The translations under genes were made by a program, and so were the position numbers. Below, piece by piece: positions 35,584 through 45,049 of a DNA stretch of 64,000 bases (the first letter of the stretch is position 1; every line of letters begins with the position of its first letter). The stretch spans positions 175,178-239,177 of the forward strand of contig NZ_MVKX01000001.1 in NCBI RefSeq assembly GCF_002018365.1, in the 5' to 3' direction. The notes below the pieces were generated by a model. That model searched no databases, was not told the DNA's origin, and saw only the letters and a list, made by a program, of their open reading frames with translations. This stretch comes from Acinetobacter amyesii (GTDB lineage Bacteria > Pseudomonadota > Gammaproteobacteria > Pseudomonadales > Moraxellaceae).

Positions 35584-36099
35584 ATGAATCATTTTGAGTT
35601 GTTTAACTTACCTGTAGCACTCGATATTGATTTAGCAGTTTTAAAATCTGAATTTTTAAAGTTGCAGCAACAATATCATCCAGATAAAGCCGAAGACAAA
35701 GATCTAGCCCTGATTAAATCTAGTGAGATTAATCAAGCATTTAAAGCTTTATCTAATGTTGATAGCCGCGCTGCATATCTTTTAAGTCTTAAAAAACAAG
35801 ATTATCACCTTGATCAATCGATTAGTGATTTTGAGTTCCTACAAGATGCCTTAGAAATTCGTGAACAGTTAGATGAGGCAGGCTCTGCTGATGACCTCAC
35901 TTCACTTAAAACTGAAGTTCAGCAATGGATTGACGGTTTGGTTCGTGAATTCAAGATTGATTATGACGACGAAGACTGGGCAGAAGCACGTGATACCGTA
36001 CGTAAATTACGCTTCTTCCAAAAAGTGATGGCTGACATCGATAAAGCTGAAGATCGCTTCTTAGACGACGATAGCTTTGATTTAGACGATGATTTTTAA
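35584..36099 (+). CDS. hscB: Co-chaperone HscB
   Basis: A 171-residue J-domain protein. The J-domain starts MNHFELFNLPVALDIDLAVL and contains the HPD motif in QQYHPDKAEDKDLAL. The C-terminal three-helix domain (DFEFLQDALEIREQLDEAG) binds IscU. It delivers IscU to HscA and stimulates its ATPase. ATG 35584 fits the family; an in-frame GTG at 35566 would add six residues. The C-terminus is unusually acidic (LDDDSFDLDDDF). Confidence 0.95.
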   Translation: MNHFELFNLPVALDIDLAVLKSEFLKLQQQYHPDKAEDKDLALIKSSEINQAFKALSNVDSRAAYLLSLKKQDYHLDQSISDFEFLQDALEIREQLDEAGSADDLTSLKTEVQQWIDGLVREFKIDYDDEDWAEARDTVRKLRFFQKVMADIDKAEDRFLDDDSFDLDDDF

Positions 36100-36138
36100 T
36101 TTATTTTTTATATTTGACGTTCAAAGGATGTAACACAC

Positions 36139-37998
36139 ATGGCTCTCTTGCAAATTGCAGAACCTGGTCAATCAAGTGCGCCGCATGAACACCGCATCGC
36201 AATTGGTATCGATCTTGGGACTACACACTCTTTAGTAGCCACGGTACTTTCTGGTAAAGCGAAAGTGCTTAACGATGAACATGGTCGTGTGTTACTCCCT
36301 TCTATTGCACACTATGGCGAATCCACTGCGCAATATGGTGACGATGCAAAGGCATTCTTAACGACTGATCCTAAAAACACCATCGTTTCTGTAAAACGCT
36401 TTATGGGTCGCTCTAAGGCAGATATTAAATTCCAACATCCGTACAGCTTAGTCGGTGAAGCGAATGAAATGCCTGCTTTTGAAACTGCACAAGGTCGTAA
36501 AACACCCGTTGAAATTTCTGCTGAAATTTTAAAACAACTCAAAGACCGTGCAGAAAGCAGCTTAAATAATCCTGTTAATGGTGCTGTGATTACTGTACCT
36601 GCCTATTTTGATGAAGCACAGCGTCAAGCAACGCGTGATGCGGCTCAGCTTGCAGGTTTAAATGTACTTCGTCTTTTAAATGAACCGACTGCTGCGGCAG
36701 TGGCTTATGGCTTAGACCAAGTCACCAATCTTGCACATGATCAAAACTATGTGATCTATGATCTGGGTGGTGGTACTTTTGACGTTTCAATTTTACGTTT
36801 TTCTCAAGGTGTTTTTGAAGTTCTAGCAACGGGTGGCCACACGGCGCTTGGTGGTGATGACTTAGACCGTCTGATTGTAAAATGGGCAAAAAAACAACTG
36901 AATATTGAAACTTTAGATGACGCTGAATATGCTCATTTCATCGTTTCTGCACGCAAAGCAAAAGAAGCATTAACCGAGGCTGAATCTGTAGAGCTTAAAG
37001 TTCTTGATCAATCATTGACTTTAGACCGCCCTACTTTTGAATCAATCATCAAAGTTGCTTTGGATAAAACCATCAGCGTTTGTAAACGTGTCATGCGTGA
37101 TGCCAAGCTCGAGCTCAGCGATATTCAAAATGTGGTATTGGTCGGTGGTTCTACCCGATCGTATGCTGTGCAAAAAGCCGTTCAAGATGTCTTCAATCAA
37201 GAACCGCTTTGCACCATCAACCCTGATGAAGTTGTGGCCATTGGCGCGTCGATTACAGCGAACCAGCTTATTGGTAACTCTAAAGATGGTTCACTGCTTT
37301 TAGACGTCACACCGCTTTCTTTAGGCTTAGAAACCATGGGCGGTTTGGTTGAGCGCCTTATTTCGCGTAATACAGCCATTCCAGTGGCGCGTCGCCAAGA
37401 ATTCACTACCTATCAAGATGGTCAAACAGCGATGTTGATTCATGTTGTACAAGGTGAACGTGATCTAGTTGAACATTGCCGTAGTCTAGGTCGTTTCGTG
37501 CTTCGTGGTATTCCACCGATGACTGCAGGTCAAGCGCGTATTGAAGTAACGTTCCAAGTTGATGCAGATGGTTTACTGACGGTGTCAGCCAAAGAAACCA
37601 CTTCTGGTGTGCATGCTCAAATTGACATCAAACCTTCTTATGGTTTATCTGATGCCGACACTGAACGCTTACTGATTGATGGTTATAAGTTTGCTGAAGA
37701 AGACAAAAACTTACGCCATCTTCAAGAAACCAAAGTTGAAGCAAAACGTGAACTTGAAGCACTTGATCAAGCACTTAAAGTGGATGCTCAACTTCTCAGC
37801 CAAGAGGAACACAGTTCCCTCACCGCTGCACGCACAGTTTTAGATGCTGCACTTGAAACGACAGATATCAAAGCTATTGAACATGCTGTAGAACAGCTTA
37901 AAATACATAGCGATGCATTTGCTGCAGCTCGTATGAATCAGCACATTGATGCCGCATTGAAAGGCACAAAACTCGATGACTGGTCAAACTCAAATTAA
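36139..37998 (+). CDS. hscA: Fe-S assembly chaperone HscA
   Basis: This 619-residue Hsp70 homologue is specialised for IscU. The nucleotide-binding domain has [28 protein letters not shown] and [16 protein letters not shown]. The substrate domain begins after [17 protein letters not shown], and the C-terminal lid follows. Length is that of E. coli HscA (616), shorter than DnaK, and the neighbours hscB and fdx make the identity certain. Confidence 0.97.
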   Translation: MALLQIAEPGQSSAPHEHRIAIGIDLGTTHSLVATVLSGKAKVLNDEHGRVLLPSIAHYGESTAQYGDDAKAFLTTDPKNTIVSVKRFMGRSKADIKFQHPYSLVGEANEMPAFETAQGRKTPVEISAEILKQLKDRAESSLNNPVNGAVITVPAYFDEAQRQATRDAAQLAGLNVLRLLNEPTAAAVAYGLDQVTNLAHDQNYVIYDLGGGTFDVSILRFSQGVFEVLATGGHTALGGDDLDRLIVKWAKKQLNIETLDDAEYAHFIVSARKAKEALTEAESVELKVLDQSLTLDRPTFESIIKVALDKTISVCKRVMRDAKLELSDIQNVVLVGGSTRSYAVQKAVQDVFNQEPLCTINPDEVVAIGASITANQLIGNSKDGSLLLDVTPLSLGLETMGGLVERLISRNTAIPVARRQEFTTYQDGQTAMLIHVVQGERDLVEHCRSLGRFVLRGIPPMTAGQARIEVTFQVDADGLLTVSAKETTSGVHAQIDIKPSYGLSDADTERLLIDGYKFAEEDKNLRHLQETKVEAKRELEALDQALKVDAQLLSQEEHSSLTAARTVLDAALETTDIKAIEHAVEQLKIHSDAFAAARMNQHIDAALKGTKLDDWSNSN

Positions 37999-38014
37999 TT
38001 TATAGGTCAAGATT

Positions 38015-38353
38015 ATGCCACGTATTAAAGTACTGCCTCACGCAACAATCTGCCCAAACGGCGCTGAGTTTGAAGTCGAAGCAAATGCTAACCTTTGCGA
38101 AAGCATGTTAAAAAACGGCATCAAAATTGAACATGCATGTGATATGTCTAAAGCATGCACCACTTGCCATGTGGTTGTACGTAAAGGTTTTGATGGTCTA
38201 GATGAAATGGATGATGTCGAAGCAGATCTTCTCGATCGTGCTTGGGGATTAGAACCAGACTCTCGTCTGTCATGCCAAGTAAAAATTGAAGATGAAGATT
38301 TGGAAATTGAAATTCCTAAATACACCATCAACCATGCTTCAGAAAATCATTAA
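38015..38353 (+). CDS. fdx: ISC-type [2Fe-2S] ferredoxin
   Basis: The 112-residue ferredoxin has the adrenodoxin-type cluster motif in EHACDMSKACTTCHVVVRKG, with the fourth cysteine in SRLSCQVKIED. It provides electrons for cluster assembly on IscU. It starts 16 nt after hscA and is the last gene of the operon; iscX is absent, and a strong terminator follows. Confidence 0.96.
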   Translation: MPRIKVLPHATICPNGAEFEVEANANLCESMLKNGIKIEHACDMSKACTTCHVVVRKGFDGLDEMDDVEADLLDRAWGLEPDSRLSCQVKIEDEDLEIEIPKYTINHASENH

Positions 38354-38377
38354 TTTATAGAATGTTCTCTATAATCA

Positions 38378-38405
38378 AAAAGCCAGTTCATCGTAACTGG
38401 CTTTT
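38378..38405 (+). terminator. Terminator of the isc operon
   Basis: AAAAGCCAGTT (38378-38388), 6-nt loop, AACTGGCTTTT (38395-38405) and more T. A perfect 11-bp stem. Confidence 0.93.
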
Positions 38406-38526
38406 TTATGCATAAATATATTCAACATTTCAAAAAAGAAGACGTTTTGATAAAAGCATGAATTGCGTTCTTTTTAAAATTTTACGCGATACGATTAGAT
38501 CTAATTTTTATAATGTATATGTGAAA

Positions 38527-39993
38527 TTAAGAGTGAGATTCAGTTTTTTTGACTTCTTCGATCACTTCATCTTCTAAATTCAGCTTAACAATACCAGCAG
38601 AGTTGGTCATTTTTTGCTGAGTTTGTAAGCGTTGAATCATACGTTCTAAAACATGTATTAGTTCAGGATATTCAAAGTTTTGTACTTCATCTAAGTTCAA
38701 CAATAGATTAAAGCCTTTATATTCGTAGTCGAACCAACGTTGATAATCTGTTTTCTGTGAGGTGTATTTTTCCATCACTTGCCAAGTACGTACTGGGCCT
38801 TTGATACCTTTTAAGAAGATCGGTGCTTTGGGTGCACATAAATAGTCATTTTTCACTAAATGATGCGTATCGTCTGAAATCAAAATTTCGTCGACTTCAG
38901 CCGCACTTTGCAATCGTGCAGCCAAGTTCGCATCACGACCAACGATGGTATAAGCCATACGGTGAGCCGCACCATAGTTCCCAACGTGACAATACCCTGT
39001 AGAAATACCCATACGAATGTGTAGCGGCGGATAACCCATTTTAATCCAACGTTCACGCAGCAACTTCATTTGCTGACGCATGACCATTGCCATCTCTAAA
39101 CAAGTTTTTGCATCCTGCTCTACGCCTTGGCTATGTGGATCACCAAAGAAAATTAGAATTGCATCCCCCATAAATTTATCGACAGTCGCTTCATACTGTT
39201 TGGCAATCTCAGTCATATGGCTCAAATAGTCATTGAGTAGAAATGCTAAATCGTCTGGGATTAATGTTTCAGAAAGTTCTGTGAACCCTTGGATATCTGA
39301 AAAGAAAATCGTGAGTTTTTTACGTTTATATTCGATTTTAGCTTCAGACTCACCTTTCATTATCGATTGCCAAAGTTGCATTGGCGCATAACGACTCAAT
39401 TGATTGGCGAATTCCATATAACGATTCATCTGATCATAATAATGGTTCTTTTTATTGCTTAAAGACTGAACTTGGGTATGTTGATAAAAAGTCCCCACAC
39501 TGAAATAGGTAATGAGGCATAAAAAGCCAAGAACGGTTAATTCACTGCTGGTTGACTCAAAATACTCTTGAAAACCAAAGACATAAATATTACACAAATA
39601 AAATACAGTGACGCCTACAATCCCTGCCAAGGACATCATTAAGAAATTGATTTTGTTATAAATGGTTGTATATAGCAGCGCAAAGACCGCAAGAAAAGTT
39701 AAAACAAGGCTTAAATGTACTGCAGACATCAGTACAGCAATAACGATGATATCGATCAGAAAAAGTACATTGCGTTTAACTTGATTACTATATCGATAAA
39801 TTAGCCAATGAGAAAACTTGGGAACAACTAAAATCAGAAAAAATAAAAATGCAGGAATGTAGATTTGATAATGCGTATCTGGTTGAGTGTAGTGATAGAC
39901 AACAATCACCAAAGACAGCATAATATATCCCATCAAACGATGAAAATATTCAAACTGTTTAGGCTCTTTGCTGATTAAATTGTCTAACGGCAC
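38527..39993 (-). CDS. Membrane-bound class III adenylate/guanylate cyclase
   Basis: This 488-residue protein has about six N-terminal membrane helices (residues 17-165), a short coiled linker and a class III cyclase domain (about 220-400). The two metal-binding aspartates lie in KLTIFFSDIQGFTELSE and DKFMGDAILIFFGDP; the substrate and transition-state segments appear in HIRMGISTGYCHVGNYGAAH and YTIVGRDANLAARLQSA. Product is probably cAMP. A C-terminal tail of about 80 residues follows. It starts at GTG 39993 behind GGGGG at suitable distance. No cAMP receptor gene is in the window. Confidence 0.88.
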   Translation of the reverse strand: MPLDNLISKEPKQFEYFHRLMGYIMLSLVIVVYHYTQPDTHYQIYIPAFLFFLILVVPKFSHWLIYRYSNQVKRNVLFLIDIIVIAVLMSAVHLSLVLTFLAVFALLYTTIYNKINFLMMSLAGIVGVTVFYLCNIYVFGFQEYFESTSSELTVLGFLCLITYFSVGTFYQHTQVQSLSNKKNHYYDQMNRYMEFANQLSRYAPMQLWQSIMKGESEAKIEYKRKKLTIFFSDIQGFTELSETLIPDDLAFLLNDYLSHMTEIAKQYEATVDKFMGDAILIFFGDPHSQGVEQDAKTCLEMAMVMRQQMKLLRERWIKMGYPPLHIRMGISTGYCHVGNYGAAHRMAYTIVGRDANLAARLQSAAEVDEILISDDTHHLVKNDYLCAPKAPIFLKGIKGPVRTWQVMEKYTSQKTDYQRWFDYEYKGFNLLLNLDEVQNFEYPELIHVLERMIQRLQTQQKMTNSAGIVKLNLEDEVIEEVKKTESHS

Positions 39994-40054
39994 TCGATCG
40001 CCCCCATACGGACACTCATTCTTCTACTATCCTGATATTGTCCGTAAATCGGGA

Positions 40055-40489
40055 TTAGTCCATACGCCAATCAAAAGGCATATCGCCTTGACCACGTAGT
40101 GCAAGCATTAGTGTTTGGCGCATGTGTGCCAAGACATCATTGTTATAAGGAACTGCTGGCGTACCCCAAACTGGTTTCGGCCAAGCCACATCATTTTGAT
40201 AGCGTACTACATGATGAAAATGTAATTGTGGAACCATATTACCCAATGCAGCTACATTCATTTTGTCTGCACGGAATACACGTGACAATTGGCTTGATAA
40301 CCAGCTTGATTCACGTAAAAACTGTTCTTGGTCTGCCTGACTTAATTCATAAAGCTCTGTAATTCCCGGAACACGTGGAATCAAAATAAGCCACGGGAAT
40401 TGCATATCATTCATCAAACGACATGTTGACAGAGGAAAGTCGCCTACATAAAACGTATCTTGAGCAAGTTGTGGATGTAAACTAAACAT
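40055..40489 (-). CDS. HIT domain protein
   Basis: The 144-residue histidine-triad protein carries NMVPQLHFHHVVRYQNDVAW, with His90, His92 and His93; the first position of the usual triad is Gln. The GDFPLSTCRLMNDMQFPWLILIPR opening is typical of a proteobacterial HIT subgroup. The family hydrolyses nucleoside phosphoramidates or dinucleotides; the substrate here is unknown. A 12-bp palindrome lies about 65 bp upstream. Confidence 0.88.
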   Translation of the reverse strand: MFSLHPQLAQDTFYVGDFPLSTCRLMNDMQFPWLILIPRVPGITELYELSQADQEQFLRESSWLSSQLSRVFRADKMNVAALGNMVPQLHFHHVVRYQNDVAWPKPVWGTPAVPYNNDVLAHMRQTLMLALRGQGDMPFDWRMD

Positions 40490-40554
40490 ATCTTTATAAA
40501 TGATGCAAAATTAGAATGATGGCTAATACTATCACATCCTTATGGGTGTGAATA

Positions 40555-40566
40555 TTCTGTACAGAA
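40555..40566. promoter_or_regulatory. Perfect 12-bp palindrome upstream of the HIT gene
   Basis: TTCTGTACAGAA at 40555-40566 is a perfect palindrome in the 223-bp gap between mfd and the HIT gene. Its size and placement would suit a dimeric repressor. It superficially resembles the core of an enterobacterial LexA box, but Acinetobacter are known to lack LexA, so that reading is not supported. Confidence 0.3.
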
Positions 40567-40704
40567 CGTTTCATTACAAATAAACTGCATTTGAATAAAA
40601 CGTTGCGTGCTTATGACTCTAATAAATTTTTCAAAAAAATCAAGCGTTTCTTCTATATAAAAAACACTCATGAAAATCTACTCATTATAAACAAGCAATT
40701 TATA

Positions 40705-40726
40705 CGCCAAATCTATTGATTTGGCG
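40705..40726 (-). terminator. Hairpin spanning the mfd stop codon
   Basis: CGCCAAATC (40705-40713), loop TATT, GATTTGGCG (40718-40726). The perfect 9-bp stem includes the last mfd codons, with the stop codon at the loop. No T run follows, so it may protect the transcript 3' end or be a poor terminator. Confidence 0.5.
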
Positions 40727-43700
40727 CCAATTCCTTCAGCAAACAGTCTAATAAGTCATTTATAAATTGAATCCGTTTGTCATATTCTTCGAGCATGACC
40801 ATCACTTTTAAACGCTGTCCACCTTCCATTCGGAAGAAAGTCGGATGCTTTTGCATCATTTGGATGATGGATATGGCTTGAACTGGTGTATCTGGTGAGA
40901 ATTCAATACTGCCGCCATGTGAGCTTATATCAATTTTTGTGATACCCAATTGTTCCGCTTTTAAACGCAACTGATGGACAGAGAATAACTGCTTGACTGC
41001 TTGCGGCGGCAAGCCGAAACGATCAATTAACTCCATACGAATGTTATCGAGTTTCTCTTGAGTATCCGTATTACTAATGCGTTTGTAGAACAATAACCGT
41101 TGATGTACATCGCCCAAATAATCATCTGGAATTAAGGCTGGCATATGCATGCTAATTTCAGCCGTTAATGACAATGGAGAGTCAAAGTTAGGCGTTTTAC
41201 CTTTTTGAATGGCTTTGGTGGCTTTTTCAAGCATTTCCATATACAGGCTATAACCGATGGTTTGCATTGAGCCACTTTGCTGTTCACCCAGCAACTCACC
41301 TGCGCCACGAATTTCTAAGTCTTCTGTAGCCAACATGAAGCCCGCACCCAAAGTCGATGCACGAGAAATGGCATCTAGGCGTTTTTCAGCATCACCTTTT
41401 AAACCTTTAAGCGAAGGCACAAGTAAATATGCATAGGCTTGATGGTGCGATCGGCCGACACGACCACGTAATTGATGCAACTGTGCTAGTCCCAGTTTAT
41501 CTGCACGCTCAATCAAAATGGTATTGGCGTTTGGCACGTCAATCCCAGTTTCAATAATGGTTGAACACACCAGCACGTTATATTCTTTATGATAGAACTG
41601 CTGCATGATTTGCTCTAGCTCACGCTCACGCATTTGACCATGTGCTACCGCAACTCGGGCTTCAGGAACCAATTCACGTAGAGTTTCTGCCGTACGTTCA
41701 ATGGTCTCCACTTCATTATGCAAGAAATACACTTGCCCACCACGTAACAGTTCACGCAAGATGGCTTCTTTGATCGAATCTCCAGTGTGTTCTTGCACAA
41801 AGGTTTTCACAGCAAGACGACGTGCAGGTGGCGTTGCAATAATAGATAGATCACGCATACCACTAAAAGCCATATTCAGCGTACGTGGAATAGGCGTTGC
41901 AGTTAGCGTCAGCATATCGACATCGGCGCGTAAAGCTTTAATTCGCTCTTTATCACGCACACCAAAACGGTGCTCTTCATCCACGATCATTAGACCGAGA
42001 TTTTTAAATTGCACACTTTCCTGCAAGATTTTATGTGTGCCAATCACGATATCCACTTTGCCTTCTGCGAGGTCTTCAATGGTTTTGGTATGTGATTTTG
42101 ATGAACCAAAGCGTGAAAGGACTTCAATACGTACAGGCCAGTCCGCAAAGCGATCTTTGAAAGACTCGTAGTGCTGCTGCGCCAACAACGTGGTTGGAAC
42201 AAGTACAGCCACTTGTTTGTTATTTTGTACTGCCACAAATGCAGCACGCATGGCCACTTCTGTTTTACCAAAACCGACATCACCACAAACCAAGCGATCC
42301 ATCGGCTTCGCTTGTTGCATGTCATACAGTGTCGCTTCAATAGCATTGGCTTGATCTAGGGTTTCCTCATAGGCGAAGCCACTGGCAAACTGCATATAGA
42401 GACTTTGATCCAGTTCAAATCCATAACCCGGCTTCGAGTGACGACGTGCTTGAATATGTAAAAGTTCTGCCGCCACATCATGGATCTGCTCTAAAGCTTT
42501 GCGTTTGGCTTTAGACCATGCATCTGTGCCCAATTTATGTAATGGTGCTAGATCTGGGTCACCACCACTATATCGGCTAATTAAATGCAGATTTGTCACA
42601 GGGACATACACCTTGGCTGCATCGGCATAGTCTAACTGCAAAAATTCATGGTCTTGGTCATCGATACTCAAGGTAATTAAACCTGCATATCGCCCCACAC
42701 CATAATCAATATGAACCACTGGTGCGCCAATACTGAGCTCGGTTAAACTGCGAACAAGGAACTCTTCTGATACTTCCTGTTGGCGTTTACGACGACGTTG
42801 AACCACACGGTGTTCATATAGCTGATTTTCAGAAATTACACTGAGTTTGTCAGTTAGCAATAAACCACGATCTAAGGGCGCATTGGTGATCGCAATCGCA
42901 TGCATAGAATGCATAAAATCATCAAAACTTTCGACCGTTGGGATATCACCCAAACTTGGACGCAATGCATCTTTTAAAGTTTCACGTCGACCAGCGCTTT
43001 CAGCCACTAAAAGCACTGGATAATTTGCCGCATCAATATATTGCTTAACAGCAGAAAATGGCTTTTCACGTTTTGGATCGACAGGTAATCGGGGTGGAAT
43101 CTCAGCTGCAAGATTGATCACGCCATTGCGTTCATCAAAAGCCTCAGGCGAAGCCACAATACGACGGCAGAGATTTAATTGTTCTAACACTTGATTTGGT
43201 TGTAGGAAAATCTGCTCTGGCGGCAAAATCGGTTGGTCGACATTATGACGACGGTCTTCATAACGACGCACAATGTCTGACCAAAACTGAATCAATGTGT
43301 CATCTATGGCTCTATCTGTAATTACAATGCCATTATCAGGTAAGTACGAAAATAGCGTACTTTGCTCTCTCATGGCTTGTTCAGAGAAGAACAACGGAAA
43401 ATAAAACTCAATACCCGGTGAAGCTATGCCATCTTGTACATCCTGATAAATTGGATTTTTCTTTGGATTTGCCGTCGGAAAATTTTCCGCATATCGATCA
43501 CGAAACAGTGACCGCGCTTCTTTTAATGGAAATTCTTTTGCAGGTAAAACCGTAAAATGATCTAAGTTTTGGGTTGTTCGCTGCGTTTCAGGATCAAAGA
43601 ATTTGAGGGTATCGATTTCATCATCAAATAAGTCAATACGAATCGGTGAACTTTGTCCCGAAGCGTAAATATCCATGATGCTGCCGCGCACTGCAAATTC

Positions 43701-44180
43701 ACCATGATCATAAACGGTATCCACCAAGTGATAGCCCGCTTGTACTAATCTTAATTTTTGTTGTTCGATATCAAATTTTTGACCCACTTTAATATCAAAG
43801 TGCTCACCCAACACCCAAGATGCCGGTGCAACTCGCTGCGCTAAGGTTGTTGCCGAAACCAACAACACGCCTTGCTGTGGCATATTAGACAAAATCGCCA
43901 AGCGTTCAGAAACGATGTCTTGATGTGGCGACAGTCGGTCATAAGGTAAAATTTCCCAATCTGGGAAAATAGTTGGCTTAATTCCGTAAAATTCCAGCTC
44001 ACTTTCTAACTGCCCGAGATGCTGATTATTACGAGCAACAATCACAAACAACTGTTTGGATTGTTTGCTAATTTCTTTAAATAATAATGCAGCAGATGAG
44101 CCTTGTAAGTTTCCGACCCACCGCTTTTCGCCAGCTTTAAGCTGTTTAAGATTGAGTTGTGAAATTTCTTGCTGGAACAT
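40713..44180 (-). CDS. mfd: Transcription-repair coupling factor Mfd
   Basis: The 1155-residue ATP-dependent translocase removes RNA polymerase stalled at DNA damage and recruits UvrA. Order: UvrB-like N-terminal module (about 1-340), the polymerase-interacting domain (about 480-550, GAPVVHIDYGVGRYAGLITL), RecG-like motor with Walker A CGDVGFGKTEVAMRAAF and DEEH in VDEEHRFGVRDKER, then the TRCF C-terminal domain. Length is close to E. coli Mfd (1148). ATG 44180 (MFQQEISQL) is preferred over the GTG ten codons earlier. Monocistronic. Confidence 0.97.
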   Translation of the reverse strand: MFQQEISQLNLKQLKAGEKRWVGNLQGSSAALLFKEISKQSKQLFVIVARNNQHLGQLESELEFYGIKPTIFPDWEILPYDRLSPHQDIVSERLAILSNMPQQGVLLVSATTLAQRVAPASWVLGEHFDIKVGQKFDIEQQKLRLVQAGYHLVDTVYDHGEFAVRGSIMDIYASGQSSPIRIDLFDDEIDTLKFFDPETQRTTQNLDHFTVLPAKEFPLKEARSLFRDRYAENFPTANPKKNPIYQDVQDGIASPGIEFYFPLFFSEQAMREQSTLFSYLPDNGIVITDRAIDDTLIQFWSDIVRRYEDRRHNVDQPILPPEQIFLQPNQVLEQLNLCRRIVASPEAFDERNGVINLAAEIPPRLPVDPKREKPFSAVKQYIDAANYPVLLVAESAGRRETLKDALRPSLGDIPTVESFDDFMHSMHAIAITNAPLDRGLLLTDKLSVISENQLYEHRVVQRRRKRQQEVSEEFLVRSLTELSIGAPVVHIDYGVGRYAGLITLSIDDQDHEFLQLDYADAAKVYVPVTNLHLISRYSGGDPDLAPLHKLGTDAWSKAKRKALEQIHDVAAELLHIQARRHSKPGYGFELDQSLYMQFASGFAYEETLDQANAIEATLYDMQQAKPMDRLVCGDVGFGKTEVAMRAAFVAVQNNKQVAVLVPTTLLAQQHYESFKDRFADWPVRIEVLSRFGSSKSHTKTIEDLAEGKVDIVIGTHKILQESVQFKNLGLMIVDEEHRFGVRDKERIKALRADVDMLTLTATPIPRTLNMAFSGMRDLSIIATPPARRLAVKTFVQEHTGDSIKEAILRELLRGGQVYFLHNEVETIERTAETLRELVPEARVAVAHGQMRERELEQIMQQFYHKEYNVLVCSTIIETGIDVPNANTILIERADKLGLAQLHQLRGRVGRSHHQAYAYLLVPSLKGLKGDAEKRLDAISRASTLGAGFMLATEDLEIRGAGELLGEQQSGSMQTIGYSLYMEMLEKATKAIQKGKTPNFDSPLSLTAEISMHMPALIPDDYLGDVHQRLLFYKRISNTDTQEKLDNIRMELIDRFGLPPQAVKQLFSVHQLRLKAEQLGITKIDISSHGGSIEFSPDTPVQAISIIQMMQKHPTFFRMEGGQRLKVMVMLEEYDKRIQFINDLLDCLLKELAPNQ

Positions 44181-44359
44181 GATGTAAATAGCTTTTAATG
44201 TTTTAATCACTTGGTGATCATATTAACACGATGCTTTTTACATTCCGAGATTTAAGCAACTATATACAGTGTTTTAACCAATATGGATTTGCGATTGTAT
44301 TTTCTATTGATGAGTACCCTTAACACACACATCAAACTCAAACACTGCAGTACATTCAC

Positions 44360-44716
44360 TTACTTACGATCACGGATGAATTGACGATAATAATCATTCA
44401 ATAGTTTGACATAGTGTTTAAATTTCAACAGATTTTCTTCAGTATTGCCTAATCGTGCAACAAAGCGTTGATTTGCAATTTCCAAGTCTATTTTTTCATT
44501 GATAATCATTGCAGTCGCATAAAGCTGTTTTAAATCATCGAAATTCGTCATTTTTCTATTCGACAAATATTCCATACGTTCAGACAAAGTATTTAAAACC
44601 ACGCCTTCAATGACATAGCCCTGAGTTTCATCATATTGAATGTGGTGTTGTTCTAAGTAAAGTTGCTCAGGCGACTCTTTAGCACCTTTGAATAAATCGA
44701 CTAATTTATTAAACAT
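44360..44716 (-). CDS. Hypothetical small helical protein
   Basis: I do not recognise this 118-residue protein. From ATG 44716 it begins MFNKLVDLFKGAKESPEQLY. It is rich in charged residues, predicted mostly helical, with no signal peptide, membrane helix or cysteine. The upstream twenty codons of the open frame look like non-coding leader. It lies upstream of mfd on the same strand but 180 bp away. Cytoplasmic location is the default inference. Confidence 0.65.
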   Translation of the reverse strand: MFNKLVDLFKGAKESPEQLYLEQHHIQYDETQGYVIEGVVLNTLSERMEYLSNRKMTNFDDLKQLYATAMIINEKIDLEIANQRFVARLGNTEENLLKFKHYVKLLNDYYRQFIRDRK

Positions 44717-45049
44717 CAGACTATCTACAACACGATAAAAACCTATTGTACTTCGATTACGTCCTTTTTTGGGCAAGTTAAAGCTTTTCTGACTTTATCT
44801 ATGCACTAAATTTTTCATCCAAACCTTCATGACTATATATAGAACTATAATTACTATCCTAAGCAAATATAGCGTCCTATTCTCAACCAATACTTACTTT
44901 TAGAAATTAAGTTCCTATTAGAGAATTAACACATCACTGCCATCAGATTAGTTCTCTAGCTTTACCACAGATTTCTTCAAATAAAAAACGAAGGATTAAC
45001 CTTCGTCATTTACCCATCATTTAGCTATTTAAAAGTCCTAAATAAGCAT
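44717..45049. other. Intergenic region between aspA and the small helical protein gene
   Basis: This 333-bp AT-rich gap holds the aspA terminator at 44988-45006 and presumably the promoter of the minus-strand gene starting at 44716. I see no other ORF, RNA gene or repeat in it. Confidence 0.6.
44988..45006 (-). terminator. Terminator of aspA
   Basis: ACGAAGG (44988-44994), loop ATTAA, CCTTCGT (45000-45006), with an A run at left giving the T tail on the minus strand. Confidence 0.87.

Noticed and set aside
40555..40566. Possible LexA (SOS) box, because of CTGTACAG
   Set aside because: The core is far shorter than a LexA box (CTG-N10-CAG) and Acinetobacter species are known to lack LexA. Kept only as an unassigned palindrome.
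41701..42171. 156-codon plus-strand frame inside mfd
   Set aside because: It lies opposite the RecG-like motor of mfd, which is highly conserved. No motif and no ribosome-binding site.
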